From Nostoc sp. PA-18-2419 (lineage in GTDB: Bacteria; Cyanobacteriota; Cyanobacteriia; Cyanobacteriales; Nostocaceae): DNA of 34,791 bases. The notes below the pieces were generated by a model. The model searched no databases and was not told the origin of the DNA. It saw only the letters and a program-made list of their open reading frames with translations. The DNA lies in the NCBI RefSeq assembly GCF_005869855.1, contig NZ_SZNH01000036.1, positions 13,750 through 48,540 on the forward strand, read 5' to 3'. Shown piece by piece: positions 1-8,126 of the stretch (the first letter of the stretch is position 1; each line of letters begins with the position of its first letter). The translations under genes and the position numbers were made by a program.

Positions 1-204
1 CAAAATTAAGATTTAATGGACATCAGGTAAAGTTTTTTATTTTAAACCTACACTCCACACCCTATTTTTTGTAAAACACGGTTGGTACCTGGTTTTTAAG
101 TTTAGCTTGGCTACTCGAGCAACTTTAAATCTGCTATAAATAACCTAGATTGGTTGGAGCGATCGCTATTCCTCTTTAAGGTTTATTTTTGAATAAAATT
201 GATT

Positions 205-1146
205 TTACTCACAACTAATCCACTCTATTTCAATTTCATCTTGTAGCTTTTGGCAAAAATTATCTAAAGGTAATTCCTTGAGTTCGTAAATAAAAGGATT
301 TTCAAGTTTCATCCCAATATCTTCTATTCCTAATAATGCAAAGCTAATAATTCCTACAGTTGGGATAGTGAACCAGTCTAACTGTTGTACAACTTCAAAA
401 GGTAAAGCAAAACAATATAACAATAATAAATATTTTAAATAAATTGAATAAAGTCTAGGTAGGGGTATTTGTAAAATTAGTTCACAGCCACTAAGTAACA
501 TTGTTATTTTGTCTAAAGAACGATTTAATTCTACAAATAATAAATAGGGCATTAATTTTTGGACGTGATAAAGATGTCCAAAATACTCGGCAAACCAATT
601 AATAATTTTTATCGGTCTGTTATGAGCTTGCTTTAATTCTAAATACTGCTCTTTAGTAAGTGCTTGTTCAATTGTATAATCTAGATTTTCATTTCTCAAA
701 TGTAATTTAATTGCTATTATTAATATTCCTACCAATTTCAGACTAAATATTTTTATACTCAAATCTTCTGGATCGTTTACCAGAATAATTGTCCAAATAT
801 TTCGGCATAAAATGCGACTAGCATTGAGTAAGTCATGCCAAATTTTACAAGCTTCCCAAAATCTTTTATAAGCTGTATTAGTTCTGAAAACTAGTAAAAA
901 CCCAAGGATAACTCCAGGAATTAAACTAGCTTCAGGAGGTAGGTTTACAATAAATCCTTTGTGATAGGCGATTGCAATTATCAAGGCAAATATCATAGTA
1001 GCTATTACACGCCACCAAATGGTACGAAGAATAGAACTTCTTAAATCAATTGCTAATTTCAACCTGGTTGCTCTTTTTATCGATTTCCCCATTTTGGCTT
1101 GCCTATATCTATTTATATTTGCCAAAATTATATTAGATTGCTGCAT
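205..1146 (-). CDS. Bestrophin-like (UPF0187) anion channel family protein
   Basis: The 313-residue protein matches the bacterial bestrophin family, whose members form pentameric anion (or, in some bacteria, cation) channels in the cytoplasmic membrane. Visible marks are an N-terminal hydrophobic segment (about residues 43-63), a second segment followed by the family signature RTNTAYKRFWEA (about 87-100), a C-terminal pair of hydrophobic segments (about 235-275) and the near-C-terminal motif GIEDIGMKLENPF typical of the family. Length agrees with bacterial homologues of roughly 300 residues. The ATG at 1144-1146 is the only sensible start before the conserved region. It stands alone, divergent from the LysR gene about 700 bases away. 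The ion carried is not predictable from sequence. Confidence 0.85.
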   Translation of the reverse strand: MQQSNIILANINRYRQAKMGKSIKRATRLKLAIDLRSSILRTIWWRVIATMIFALIIAIAYHKGFIVNLPPEASLIPGVILGFLLVFRTNTAYKRFWEACKIWHDLLNASRILCRNIWTIILVNDPEDLSIKIFSLKLVGILIIAIKLHLRNENLDYTIEQALTKEQYLELKQAHNRPIKIINWFAEYFGHLYHVQKLMPYLLFVELNRSLDKITMLLSGCELILQIPLPRLYSIYLKYLLLLYCFALPFEVVQQLDWFTIPTVGIISFALLGIEDIGMKLENPFIYELKELPLDNFCQKLQDEIEIEWISCE

Positions 1147-1839
1147 TTTAATAATAGTAATCTAATATTAAAATATTTTTCTTATATTTATTATCCTTTT
1201 GCTGCTAAATATCTTTATTTTCATACCTCTTCAGGACTTCTTTTACTAAATCAATCTACTAAAAAAGTGAAAATTTTATTACACTATAAAATATGTATTT
1301 TTGGTAAATATTTCGGCTTTTATAGTAATGTAGATGTGGCAGTTAAAATAAATTAGTGGTTGCGCTAACTGATTAATAACGATGAATCCGCCAACTTTAT
1401 TAAACTTTTACTGATAAGTTAACAGAGCATTGTTGAGTGTTGTTTAACTGGTAAAAGTATATTCTCAAATCAAATCGAGGATTTGAGTATTTTCTTTTGT
1501 ACTCTACATTTGACTATTGCATCTATCTTTTAGCGTTAAAAATTGTCAATCCTGGGATATTCAATGTAAACACATTGTCTCTCAACTAAGAAAGTTAAAA
1601 ATAGGTCAAGGTGAAATAATATTTTCAAAAGAACTGGATGAGTGGCGATCGGCAAAAAATTGACCGAACTGTTCGTATAATATTCCCCTAATTAAAAGAT
1701 AAAAACAGAAAAATAGCTAACGTAATTTAATTACTAAAAATCCAGGCCTATAAGATTTGAGCGTAATAGAATATACGTGTAAAGTCCAATACTTTATAAT
1801 TATCCTAGCTATAACTTTTAGGCATACCCAATAAAACTT
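1147..1839. other. AT-rich intergenic region between bestrophin and LysR genes
   Basis: This 693-base stretch is AT-rich and holds no convincing gene. An open frame from about 1516 to 1662 ends in a plausible protein-like tail (KLKIGQGEIIFSKELDEW) but has no ATG or ribosome binding site. It may be a gene remnant. The promoters of the two flanking divergent genes should lie here, but I see no clear box. Confidence 0.5.
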
Positions 1840-2730
1840 ATGGAATTGCGGCATCTAAAATATTTTGTAACCGTTGCAGAAGAACTGAATTTTAGCCGTG
1901 CTGCCATTCGGCTGTATATTTCACAACCTGCCTTAAGCCGTCAAATCAAAAACCTTGAAGATGAGCTGGATATTGTGCTGTTTCTTAGACAATCTGATGG
2001 ATTGATACTCACACAAGCAGGTAAATTTTTTCTTGAACAAGCAAAAGATATTTTGAATCGTAGTCATATCGCAGTGCAAACCCTCAAGACTCATTACGCA
2101 AATACAGATGAGCCTTTGGTTATTGGCTACATCCCAACCATCCTCGAAACTTTTCTTGGTAAAACCCTACATCGCTTTGGACATGCCTATCCTGAAGTTG
2201 TTGTGCGTTTGCAGGAGATGTTACCTAGCGAGCAAGTTAGAGCATTGCGAAATCGCATAATAGATATTAGCTTTATGGGCAATCCACCGGATGAATTAGA
2301 ACAAGAGTTTACAGTCAAATGTATTAAGAAAGTGCCCATTGCTGCTCTATTAGCGGATACACATCCGCTTGCACATCAATCCTCGATTAATCTAGCTGAA
2401 CTTGCATCTGAAAAATTTATTGGGATGTCTGAAGAAACATTTCCTGGGCGGAACGAGCGTATCTGTGGTAATTGCCACCAAGCGGGATTCACGCCAAACC
2501 TGCACCTGTTTGCAGATACCCATGCCTCAATGATTGCTCTGGTTGCCGCAGGGCAAGGGGTAGCCATCATGCCGAACGAGGCACAAGCACTGCCTCATCC
2601 CCAAGTTGTGTTTATACCCATTCACCATCCCATCTGCTATGCCCGCTCAGCTGCCATGTGGAGGAAAGAAACACCATGCAAATCTTTAGACAAATATCTC
2701 AAAATTCTGTTTGAGTATGTTCAAGAGTAA
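1840..2730 (+). CDS. LysR family transcriptional regulator
   Basis: This 296-residue protein has the standard LysR layout: a winged helix-turn-helix at residues 1-60 (MELRHLKYFVTVAEELNFSRAA, then SQPALSRQIKNLE), a linker helix, and a type 2 periplasmic-binding-like effector domain from about residue 90 to the end (VIGYIPTILETFL, VAAGQGVAIMPNEA). Length is normal for the family. The effector and targets are not predictable. LysR regulators often control a divergent neighbour, but here the upstream divergent gene is the bestrophin about 700 bases away, and the downstream gene is convergent. Its codon use and G+C look somewhat richer than the flanking intergenic DNA, as for other real genes here. 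Confidence 0.9.
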   Translation: MELRHLKYFVTVAEELNFSRAAIRLYISQPALSRQIKNLEDELDIVLFLRQSDGLILTQAGKFFLEQAKDILNRSHIAVQTLKTHYANTDEPLVIGYIPTILETFLGKTLHRFGHAYPEVVVRLQEMLPSEQVRALRNRIIDISFMGNPPDELEQEFTVKCIKKVPIAALLADTHPLAHQSSINLAELASEKFIGMSEETFPGRNERICGNCHQAGFTPNLHLFADTHASMIALVAAGQGVAIMPNEAQALPHPQVVFIPIHHPICYARSAAMWRKETPCKSLDKYLKILFEYVQE

Positions 2731-2842
2731 TAATCTTCAGATAATTGTATAAATAATGTTGACATTAGGGAACAAGCAAGGGTGCAGGCGATCGCTAACT
2801 TTAACCTCACACCGAAATCAACAACTCTCAGCAGCAGCAAAT

Positions 2843-3718
2843 CTACTTCAAAGATTCCATCAACTCAATACACTTATGCATCTGCTGGCGCATAGTCTCC
2901 CTATCAGCATCAAACCTCCTTCCATGACCTGGTAGCACCCACTCAAAAGAGTAATTAGCCAGGTTACGCATTGATTTAGTTTGTTCTGACCAAGAATACC
3001 AGCAAAAACCGTGGAATGCAGCCAATTGGTGCAAGTTTTCTGACCAAGCGAGATGGTCGCCAGTAAACAGAAACTTGTTTTTATAAAGTAAAACTGTGTG
3101 TCCTTTGGTGTGACCTGGAACTGGGATAATTAATAAATCCTCATTCAAGGCAAATGGTTCAAAACCAGTTAACTGTATTTCTACATTGCGAGTACCCGCA
3201 GAAACATCGTCAGCATGAAGGATACGCTGACACTGAAAATGCTCAGCAAACTTTTGATGATCTGCAACATCATCGATGTGAGTTAGGTACATATAACTAA
3301 TTCCCCCCATCTCTTCTAAACGCTTGACTAAAGGCGGCGTAAATCGGGGAGAATCGACTAAAATATTACCCTCTGGAAGCTGAATAAAATAGCTAGCTGC
3401 CGCGTAGGATTTCTCAGAATGATAGCCACAATGATAAACATTTTCCTCTATTAATTTAGGAAAATTTTCTTGAGCAACTTTGATATCTTTTGGTTTTTCA
3501 ACTGTGCCAATAGAACTAGTAGGACAAGCTAAAAGTGCTTCCAGCGCTGCTAATCTTTCCGCTTCATTTGTTGGTTGATGATGAACTGCTGACTGTTCAT
3601 CAACACGATAAAAAACTTCCGGAGTCATCCAGCGACACGTATCGCAATCAATACAGGTAGTATCTACATAAAAATCGCCGTTAGCATTTTGGGCGCGACG
3701 CTGATTTAAATGAGCCAT
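2843..3718 (-). CDS. MBL-fold metallo-hydrolase with N-terminal 4Fe-4S ferredoxin-like domain
   Basis: The 291-residue protein is a two-domain fusion. Residues 15-70 resemble a single-cluster ferredoxin: CxxCxxC at Cys22, Cys25 and Cys28 plus a distal Cys65-Pro. From about residue 90 to the end it is a metallo-beta-lactamase fold with the metal motif THIDDVADH, then PVPGHTKGHT, TGDH and LPGHG. The first motif differs from the usual HxHxDH because the second His position is Asp. That pattern suggests a glyoxalase II-like or flavodiiron-like hydrolase or oxidoreductase, but the substrate is unknown. It is monocistronic, convergent with the LysR gene, with its ATG at 3716-3718. The Fe-S domain suggests redox sensing or electron transfer, which is inference. 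Confidence 0.8.
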   Translation of the reverse strand: MAHLNQRRAQNANGDFYVDTTCIDCDTCRWMTPEVFYRVDEQSAVHHQPTNEAERLAALEALLACPTSSIGTVEKPKDIKVAQENFPKLIEENVYHCGYHSEKSYAAASYFIQLPEGNILVDSPRFTPPLVKRLEEMGGISYMYLTHIDDVADHQKFAEHFQCQRILHADDVSAGTRNVEIQLTGFEPFALNEDLLIIPVPGHTKGHTVLLYKNKFLFTGDHLAWSENLHQLAAFHGFCWYSWSEQTKSMRNLANYSFEWVLPGHGRRFDADRETMRQQMHKCIELMESLK

Positions 3719-3785
3719 ATTATAAACCCCCTGCTGGGGAGTAATAAACCCTACATCACTACGCTAGCAAAAGTGACTTGAGACT

Positions 3786-4191
3786 GTGGGCACTATTAGA
3801 AGTAAATTCCCTCAAAAACAGATAATCGTGAAATTCAGTCAGCAGAAAATGGAAAAACTTAAGATAACACTATCTACTAATAAATTCCCAAACATGCTTT
3901 ATTGTTTAAATCCCACTTGTTCAAATCCCTTTAATCTTGATAATAATAAGTTTTGCATTAAGTGTGGGCAAACACTCACAGTATTATTCAGAAATCGCTT
4001 CCGGGTAATACGACTTTTGGGTGAGGGTGGATTTAGCAGAACCTATGAAGCCAGAGATGTAGATAATGGTGAGCATCATATCACAGTCCCAGCCCATGAT
4101 CCGATTAAAATTGCCGCACTTAACGCCATACTGAGAGATGTTGCTGCTCGGTTTGACTCGTGAAGAATTACTTGGGTTGCTTTTTTTATAG
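3786..4191 (+). pseudogene. Chimeric remnant: Ser/Thr kinase N-terminus joined to HicA-like C-terminus
   Basis: The open frame 3786-4163 (125 residues) is two unrelated pieces. Residues about 37-95 are the start of a cyanobacterial Ser/Thr kinase: a four-Cys zinc ribbon (CLNPTCSNPF, FCIKCG) followed by the glycine-rich loop LLGEGGFSRTYEARD. The kinase then stops abruptly. From about 4069 the frame continues as EHHITVPAHDPIKI, LNAILRDVAA, which resembles the C-terminal half of HicA/YcfA mRNA interferases. After that the frame is broken: the expected HicA tail (GLTREELLGLL) is found one frame away at 4150-4191. There is no kinase catalytic loop and no HicB partner. I read it as a deletion product joining two decayed genes. 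A small expressed zinc-ribbon protein cannot be excluded. Confidence 0.65.
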
Positions 4192-4313
4192 CTATTAACA
4201 ATGGATAAATAAGTGGAATAAATATTTAATAAATTCAGTTAGGAATGAAATTTTACCTGCGGTTGCAAATTCGTAAACCTCTAAATTATTATGTATAGTT
4301 TTTGATTTATTAA

Positions 4314-4350
4314 AATGCGATCGCGCCTCTTTACCAAACGCGATCGCATT
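4314..4350 (-). terminator. HIP1-containing hairpin downstream of ctaB
   Basis: A perfect 12-base inverted repeat (AATGCGATCGCG and its complement) flanks a 13-base loop, just past the ctaB stop. Read on the minus strand, the right arm is followed by a short T-run (ATTTTAATAAA), so it could end ctaB transcription. Each arm carries a HIP1 core. Confidence 0.5.
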
Positions 4351-4363
4351 AACATTTGTCTCC

Positions 4364-5317
4364 TTAACCAATAAAATGCAGCTGATTAATTACTGTACTA
4401 ATCAGATGATGAGTAATGGGGAGACTATCAATTACCATCCCCAAACACAACAGCATCATGTAGGAAATGGAATAGAGAAATAACTCTTTAGCTACAGTGC
4501 GATCCTCTGGATTTTGCAACAACCGCCAAGATTTGTGGATAAATAATCCCCCCAAAATTATAGCGATCGCAGCATAAAGAATTCCACTTGCACCCAAAGG
4601 ATATACTAACAACAGGGTTGCAACTACAGTAATCAGCGTATAATACCAAATTTGCCGTACCGTTGCCGTATCCCCTTCAACTACTGGTAGCATAGGTATG
4701 CCGACTTTTGCGTAATCATCCCGAATCATTAGAGCTAGCGCCCAGAAATGGGGCGGTGTCCATAAAAAGACGATGGCAAAAATTAACCATGCTGACCAGC
4801 TTAAACTGCCCGTGACAGCAGCCCAACCCACTAAAGCCGGAATTGCCCCAGCTGCCCCACCGATGACAATATTTTGGGTGCTGTGGCGTTTTAACCAGTG
4901 GGTGTAGACCAAAATATAGAAAACGATGCCAGAGAAAGCTAGCAGGGCGGCTAACAGGTTGGCAAAAACTGCTAGGAGTGTAAACGAAATTGTTGCCAGA
5001 GCGATCGCAAAAATTAGAGCATCGCGTGGTTGTACCTTACCGGAAGGCATGGGACGATGGCGCGTCCGCTCCATGTCATAATCAATATCTCGGTCGTAGA
5101 TACAGTTAATCGTCTGGGCGCTTGCAGCAGCCAAAGTGCCACCAGTCAGAGTTACTAGTAACAGCAATGGGTCTACTTGTCCCTGAGCAGCAATCCACAT
5201 ACTGCCAGCTGTGGTAATCAAAAGCAAGGGAATAATCCGAGGCTTAGTTAGCTGGTAGTAACTTTGAATTACTTGGAGAAAAGTTTCGTGGTGGCGAGAG
5301 ACATTAGTCTCAATCAT
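4364..5317 (-). CDS. ctaB: Protoheme IX farnesyltransferase (heme O synthase)
   Basis: The enzyme attaches a farnesyl group to protoheme to give heme O, the precursor of the heme A used by the oxidase encoded next door. This 317-residue membrane protein belongs to the UbiA prenyltransferase family. The first Asp-rich motif ([21 protein letters not shown], about residues 87-107) and the second-loop sequence [12 protein letters not shown] are clear, and about eight or nine hydrophobic segments follow one another. Length is usual for cyanobacterial CtaB. It lies 220 bases downstream of ctaA on the same strand, probably in one transcript. The spacer contains short repeats. A hairpin follows the stop. 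Confidence 0.95.
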   Translation of the reverse strand: MIETNVSRHHETFLQVIQSYYQLTKPRIIPLLLITTAGSMWIAAQGQVDPLLLLVTLTGGTLAAASAQTINCIYDRDIDYDMERTRHRPMPSGKVQPRDALIFAIALATISFTLLAVFANLLAALLAFSGIVFYILVYTHWLKRHSTQNIVIGGAAGAIPALVGWAAVTGSLSWSAWLIFAIVFLWTPPHFWALALMIRDDYAKVGIPMLPVVEGDTATVRQIWYYTLITVVATLLLVYPLGASGILYAAIAIILGGLFIHKSWRLLQNPEDRTVAKELFLYSISYMMLLCLGMVIDSLPITHHLISTVINQLHFIG

Positions 5318-5344
5318 GTTGGCTCTGGTTCCTTATTTTTCAAC

Positions 5345-5537
5345 AACTTAGTATGCAGCCCCCGCTCAAGCTGGCCTTTGGGTCGAACGAAAATAATTTT
5401 CCACACCTGCGTGGTTTACATTATCAGTGCTGAGTGCTGAGCAAAGCCGGAAACGCTCCGCCTCCGGTAAGGAGTTAGGAGTTGAGAGTTATTCTGTGTT
5501 CACCTCCCTATCTCCATCTCATCATCTCCTCCACTCC
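5345..5537. repeat. Short-repeat-rich spacer between ctaA and ctaB
   Basis: The spacer holds directly repeated short words (GTGCTGA twice near 5430, GGAGTT twice near 5470) and a partner word on the opposite strand near 5560 (GCTCAGCAC), inside the end of ctaA. A small GC-rich inverted pair (CCGGA with TCCGG) lies near 5450-5475. This is typical of cyanobacterial intergenic repeat DNA. I see no gene. Confidence 0.45.
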
Positions 5538-6473
5538 CTACTCAGTAGTCAGGACTCGTTGCTCAGCACTAACTGAGTCACGTAATGATAAAACTGTAAA
5601 AGCCACTAAAGTACCGAGCAAAGCAGCTCCTACAGCTTGGTGAGAGACGGTGAGAGGCTCGACTTGGAGATGTAATTTGAAAGTAGCGACTCCCAACAAG
5701 ATTTGTAAGCTCAACAATGCGCCAGCCATATTTGCCAGTCGCCGCAAGGCTGGATGTAGTGCTGGTGTACGCCAACTGAAGAATACCATTACCAAGGTTG
5801 CCAAGGTTGGCGGCACCAAACCAGCAATATGACTGTACATTACACTACAAAGTTGAGAGTCGCCAAAGCATTGGTGTAGCGCCCAACGAGATCCTACTAA
5901 AGCACCCAACAGGCTTTGCAGGTAAACCAAAACAGCAGCAGTTAAACCGACCCAAGGCAACTTACCAACGGTTCCAGTTCCCTGATAGGGTGTGAGGGTT
6001 GTACCAATGATTAGGAGGGTGGTGAAAAACAATAGTGCCGTTCCCAAATGGGCGGTAACGATATCAAACCGCAATAATTCGGTGACGGTGAGTCCTCCCA
6101 AGACACCTTGAAAGACAATTAAAAACAAGGCGAATGTCGATGCCCAAGGCAGCCATTTGGGTAAGGCGTGACGATGCCACCAGGATAAACCAAAAAGTGC
6201 GATCGCGCTGACACCAATTAAAGCTGCATCTAATCTGTGAAACCACTCTAAGAATACCTGGAAATTCATTTGCTTAGCAGGCACTAGTTCGCCATAGCAC
6301 AAAGGCCAGTCTGGGCAAGCAAGCCCAGCATTCATCACGCGGGTGGCAGAGCCTATTGCCATCAAAATCAAAGTGGCTATGCACATTCTCCATACCAAGC
6401 GACGAATCATTTCCTTGGGCTTTTGCTGTTGAAGTGCCGCTTGATTTTGTTGTTGTAGGACAATTTCGTTCAT
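5538..6473 (-). CDS. ctaA: Heme A synthase (COX15/CtaA family)
   Basis: CtaA oxidises a methyl group of heme O to give heme A in the membrane. The 311-residue protein shows eight hydrophobic segments and the family sequences GSATRVMNAGLACPDWPLCYG (about residues 41-61), FQVFLEWFHRLDA (first conserved His) and, later, TAHLGTALLFF and SHQAVGAALLG with further heme-ligand His residues. The paired Cys residues of the first (CPDWPLC) and a later loop (CFGDSQLC) are present, as in type-2 heme A synthases. The very C-terminus (QRVLTTE) is encoded by repeat-like DNA and is probably not conserved. It is divergent from ctaC across 494 bases and is followed by ctaB. Confidence 0.95.
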   Translation of the reverse strand: MNEIVLQQQNQAALQQQKPKEMIRRLVWRMCIATLILMAIGSATRVMNAGLACPDWPLCYGELVPAKQMNFQVFLEWFHRLDAALIGVSAIALFGLSWWHRHALPKWLPWASTFALFLIVFQGVLGGLTVTELLRFDIVTAHLGTALLFFTTLLIIGTTLTPYQGTGTVGKLPWVGLTAAVLVYLQSLLGALVGSRWALHQCFGDSQLCSVMYSHIAGLVPPTLATLVMVFFSWRTPALHPALRRLANMAGALLSLQILLGVATFKLHLQVEPLTVSHQAVGAALLGTLVAFTVLSLRDSVSAEQRVLTTE

Positions 6474-6967
6474 GAACAGTACCTTCTGCCCGCTCTTAGT
6501 GGATCTCTAAATAGATTCTGAATTTTGAATACTGAACGGACACTTTGCAAGGGCGGGGGAATCCCCCGAAGTTTCGACCGAAGGAGAACTCCGCTCAGAC
6601 TTCTGCTTGCCAGCAAGTGTCCTCCCCATCTCCACCCTAGCGTACAGGCTAGGGATTTATAGATTGGCACTCACTTATACTTTGAATCACTCTCGCTACG
6701 TTTTGTCTGAAGCTTTAGGTATTTTTCAAGATGTGAAAAATCCATTAGTGGCAGTTAATTTAACTATCCTAAATTTTTCCTTAAATTTTTCTCCTAATTT
6801 CCATCTATTTTTGGCAATATCTGTTAGTCACCTTTTACTGAGAATTAGTAAAATAGTTAGCAAAATTAATAAAAATTTCAGACATTTAGATACTATCTCT
6901 TATAGCCTAGACTACCTTAGTAAGTGAGCAGCTTTGAGATAACGTAGTAAATTCAATTAAGTAAGCC
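6474..6967. promoter_or_regulatory. Divergent ctaA / ctaC intergenic region with palindromes
   Basis: This 494-base spacer must carry promoters for ctaBA (-) and ctaCDE (+). It contains two short palindromes: CGGGGGAATCCCCCG at about 6554-6568, and CCCTAG...CTAGGG at about 6635-6654. A small GC-rich, repeat-like block lies around 6540-6655. The remainder toward ctaC is AT-rich, and its open frame has no coding character. No specific operator could be recognised. Confidence 0.5.
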
Positions 6968-8056
6968 GTGAAAATTCCAAGTTCAATCTGGACATTACTC
7001 ATTGGCATCGTGCTAACTCTAGCCAGTATTTGGTACGGTGAAAATCATGGTCTGTTGCCAGCAGCAGCTACTGATGAAGCCGTCTTAGTCGATGGTTTGT
7101 TCAATGCGATGATGATTGTTTCTACAGGTATATTTCTGATAGTCGAAGGTGTTTTGATTTACTGTGCATTTAAATACCGTCGGCGTGCAGGTGACAATGA
7201 AGACGGCCCACCAGTTGAGGGCAATGTACCTTTAGAAATACTCTGGACGGCGATCCCAGCAATTATCGTTATCGGTATTTCTGTTTACAGTTTTGATGTA
7301 TACAATGAAATTGGTGGCTTCGACCCCCATGCTATCCATGAAGCCCCGATTACTCAAGAGTCAATGACAATGCCTGGGCATGGAAGTGCCATAGCTGCGA
7401 CTTTGAGCGATACTCCTCCTAGCACCGAACCCAACCTCAATCAAGAAAAATCTGATGAGGCGATGCAAGATCCAGCTACGGCAGAAGTTCGTAATGCTGA
7501 CCAAATTCCTCAACTGCGGAATGCTCCAGGAGTCGGTAGCGTTGCTCCCACCATTGGGGGAAGTCCTGATAAAGCAGGTAAATCACCAGGATTGCAAGTC
7601 AACGTCACTGGTCTACAGTATGCCTGGATTTTCACTTATCCGGAAACTGGAATAACCACAGGTGAGTTGCACGTTCCCATCGGCAAAGAAGTGCAAATCA
7701 ATATGACAGCCAACGATGTCATCCACGCTTTCTGGGTGCCAGAGTTCCGCCTGAAACAGGATGCAATCCCCGGTAGGCAAAGTGAGATTCGCTTCACACC
7801 CAACAAAGTAGGTGATTATCCGCTAATCTGTGCTGAACTTTGTGGCCCATACCACGGCGCAATGAGAACAACAGTGGTAGTTGAATCCCAAGAAGGATTT
7901 GAAAAATGGCAACAAGAGCAGTTAGTTGCCAGTAAAGAAACTCTAAATAAAGCGATTGCCGTTAACCCTGGGGATTTATCCCCAAATGAATTTCTCGCTC
8001 CTTACACCAAGGATATGGGAATTCAACCAGAAATTCTCCATCAAGTTCACCATTAG
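6968..8056 (+). CDS. ctaC: Cytochrome c oxidase subunit II
   Basis: Subunit II accepts electrons from cytochrome c or plastocyanin at its CuA centre and passes them to subunit I. The 362-residue protein has an N-terminal membrane segment (about 7-25), a second one (about 46-70), a COX2 transmembrane signature (VPLEILWTAIPAIIVIGIS, about 88-106), a Pro/Gln/Ser-rich linker (about 115-205) and a cupredoxin domain. The CuA ligands are visible: His253 (DVIHAFWVP) and Cys288, Cys292, His296 and Met299 in CAELCGPYHGAM. Translation starts at a GTG (6968-6970). The linker makes the protein longer than minimal bacterial subunits. It is the first gene of ctaCDE, 70 bases before ctaD. Confidence 0.95.
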   Translation: MKIPSSIWTLLIGIVLTLASIWYGENHGLLPAAATDEAVLVDGLFNAMMIVSTGIFLIVEGVLIYCAFKYRRRAGDNEDGPPVEGNVPLEILWTAIPAIIVIGISVYSFDVYNEIGGFDPHAIHEAPITQESMTMPGHGSAIAATLSDTPPSTEPNLNQEKSDEAMQDPATAEVRNADQIPQLRNAPGVGSVAPTIGGSPDKAGKSPGLQVNVTGLQYAWIFTYPETGITTGELHVPIGKEVQINMTANDVIHAFWVPEFRLKQDAIPGRQSEIRFTPNKVGDYPLICAELCGPYHGAMRTTVVVESQEGFEKWQQEQLVASKETLNKAIAVNPGDLSPNEFLAPYTKDMGIQPEILHQVHH

Positions 8057-8090
8057 TCAGTCAATAGCAAACAGTGATCAGTGAACAGGC

Positions 8091-8118
8091 TGATAACTGA
8101 TAACTGATAACTGATAAC
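8091..8118. repeat. Tandem heptamer repeat TGATAAC x4 between ctaC and ctaD
   Basis: Four perfect consecutive copies of TGATAAC end 8 bases before the ctaD ATG and occupy the position of a ribosome binding site, so ctaD has no visible Shine-Dalgarno sequence. This matches the short tandemly repeated repetitive sequences of heterocystous cyanobacteria. Copy number may vary between strains. Confidence 0.85.
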
Positions 8119-8126
8119 TAACTCCT

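Noticed and set aside
1099..1356. 85-codon plus-strand frame overlapping the start of the bestrophin gene
   Set aside because: Very AT-rich, low-complexity Ile/Tyr/Phe product, no ribosome binding site, antisense to a real gene end.
6607..6927. 106-codon frame upstream of ctaC
   Set aside because: Begins in repeat-like DNA, has no recognisable motif, and lies where promoters are expected.
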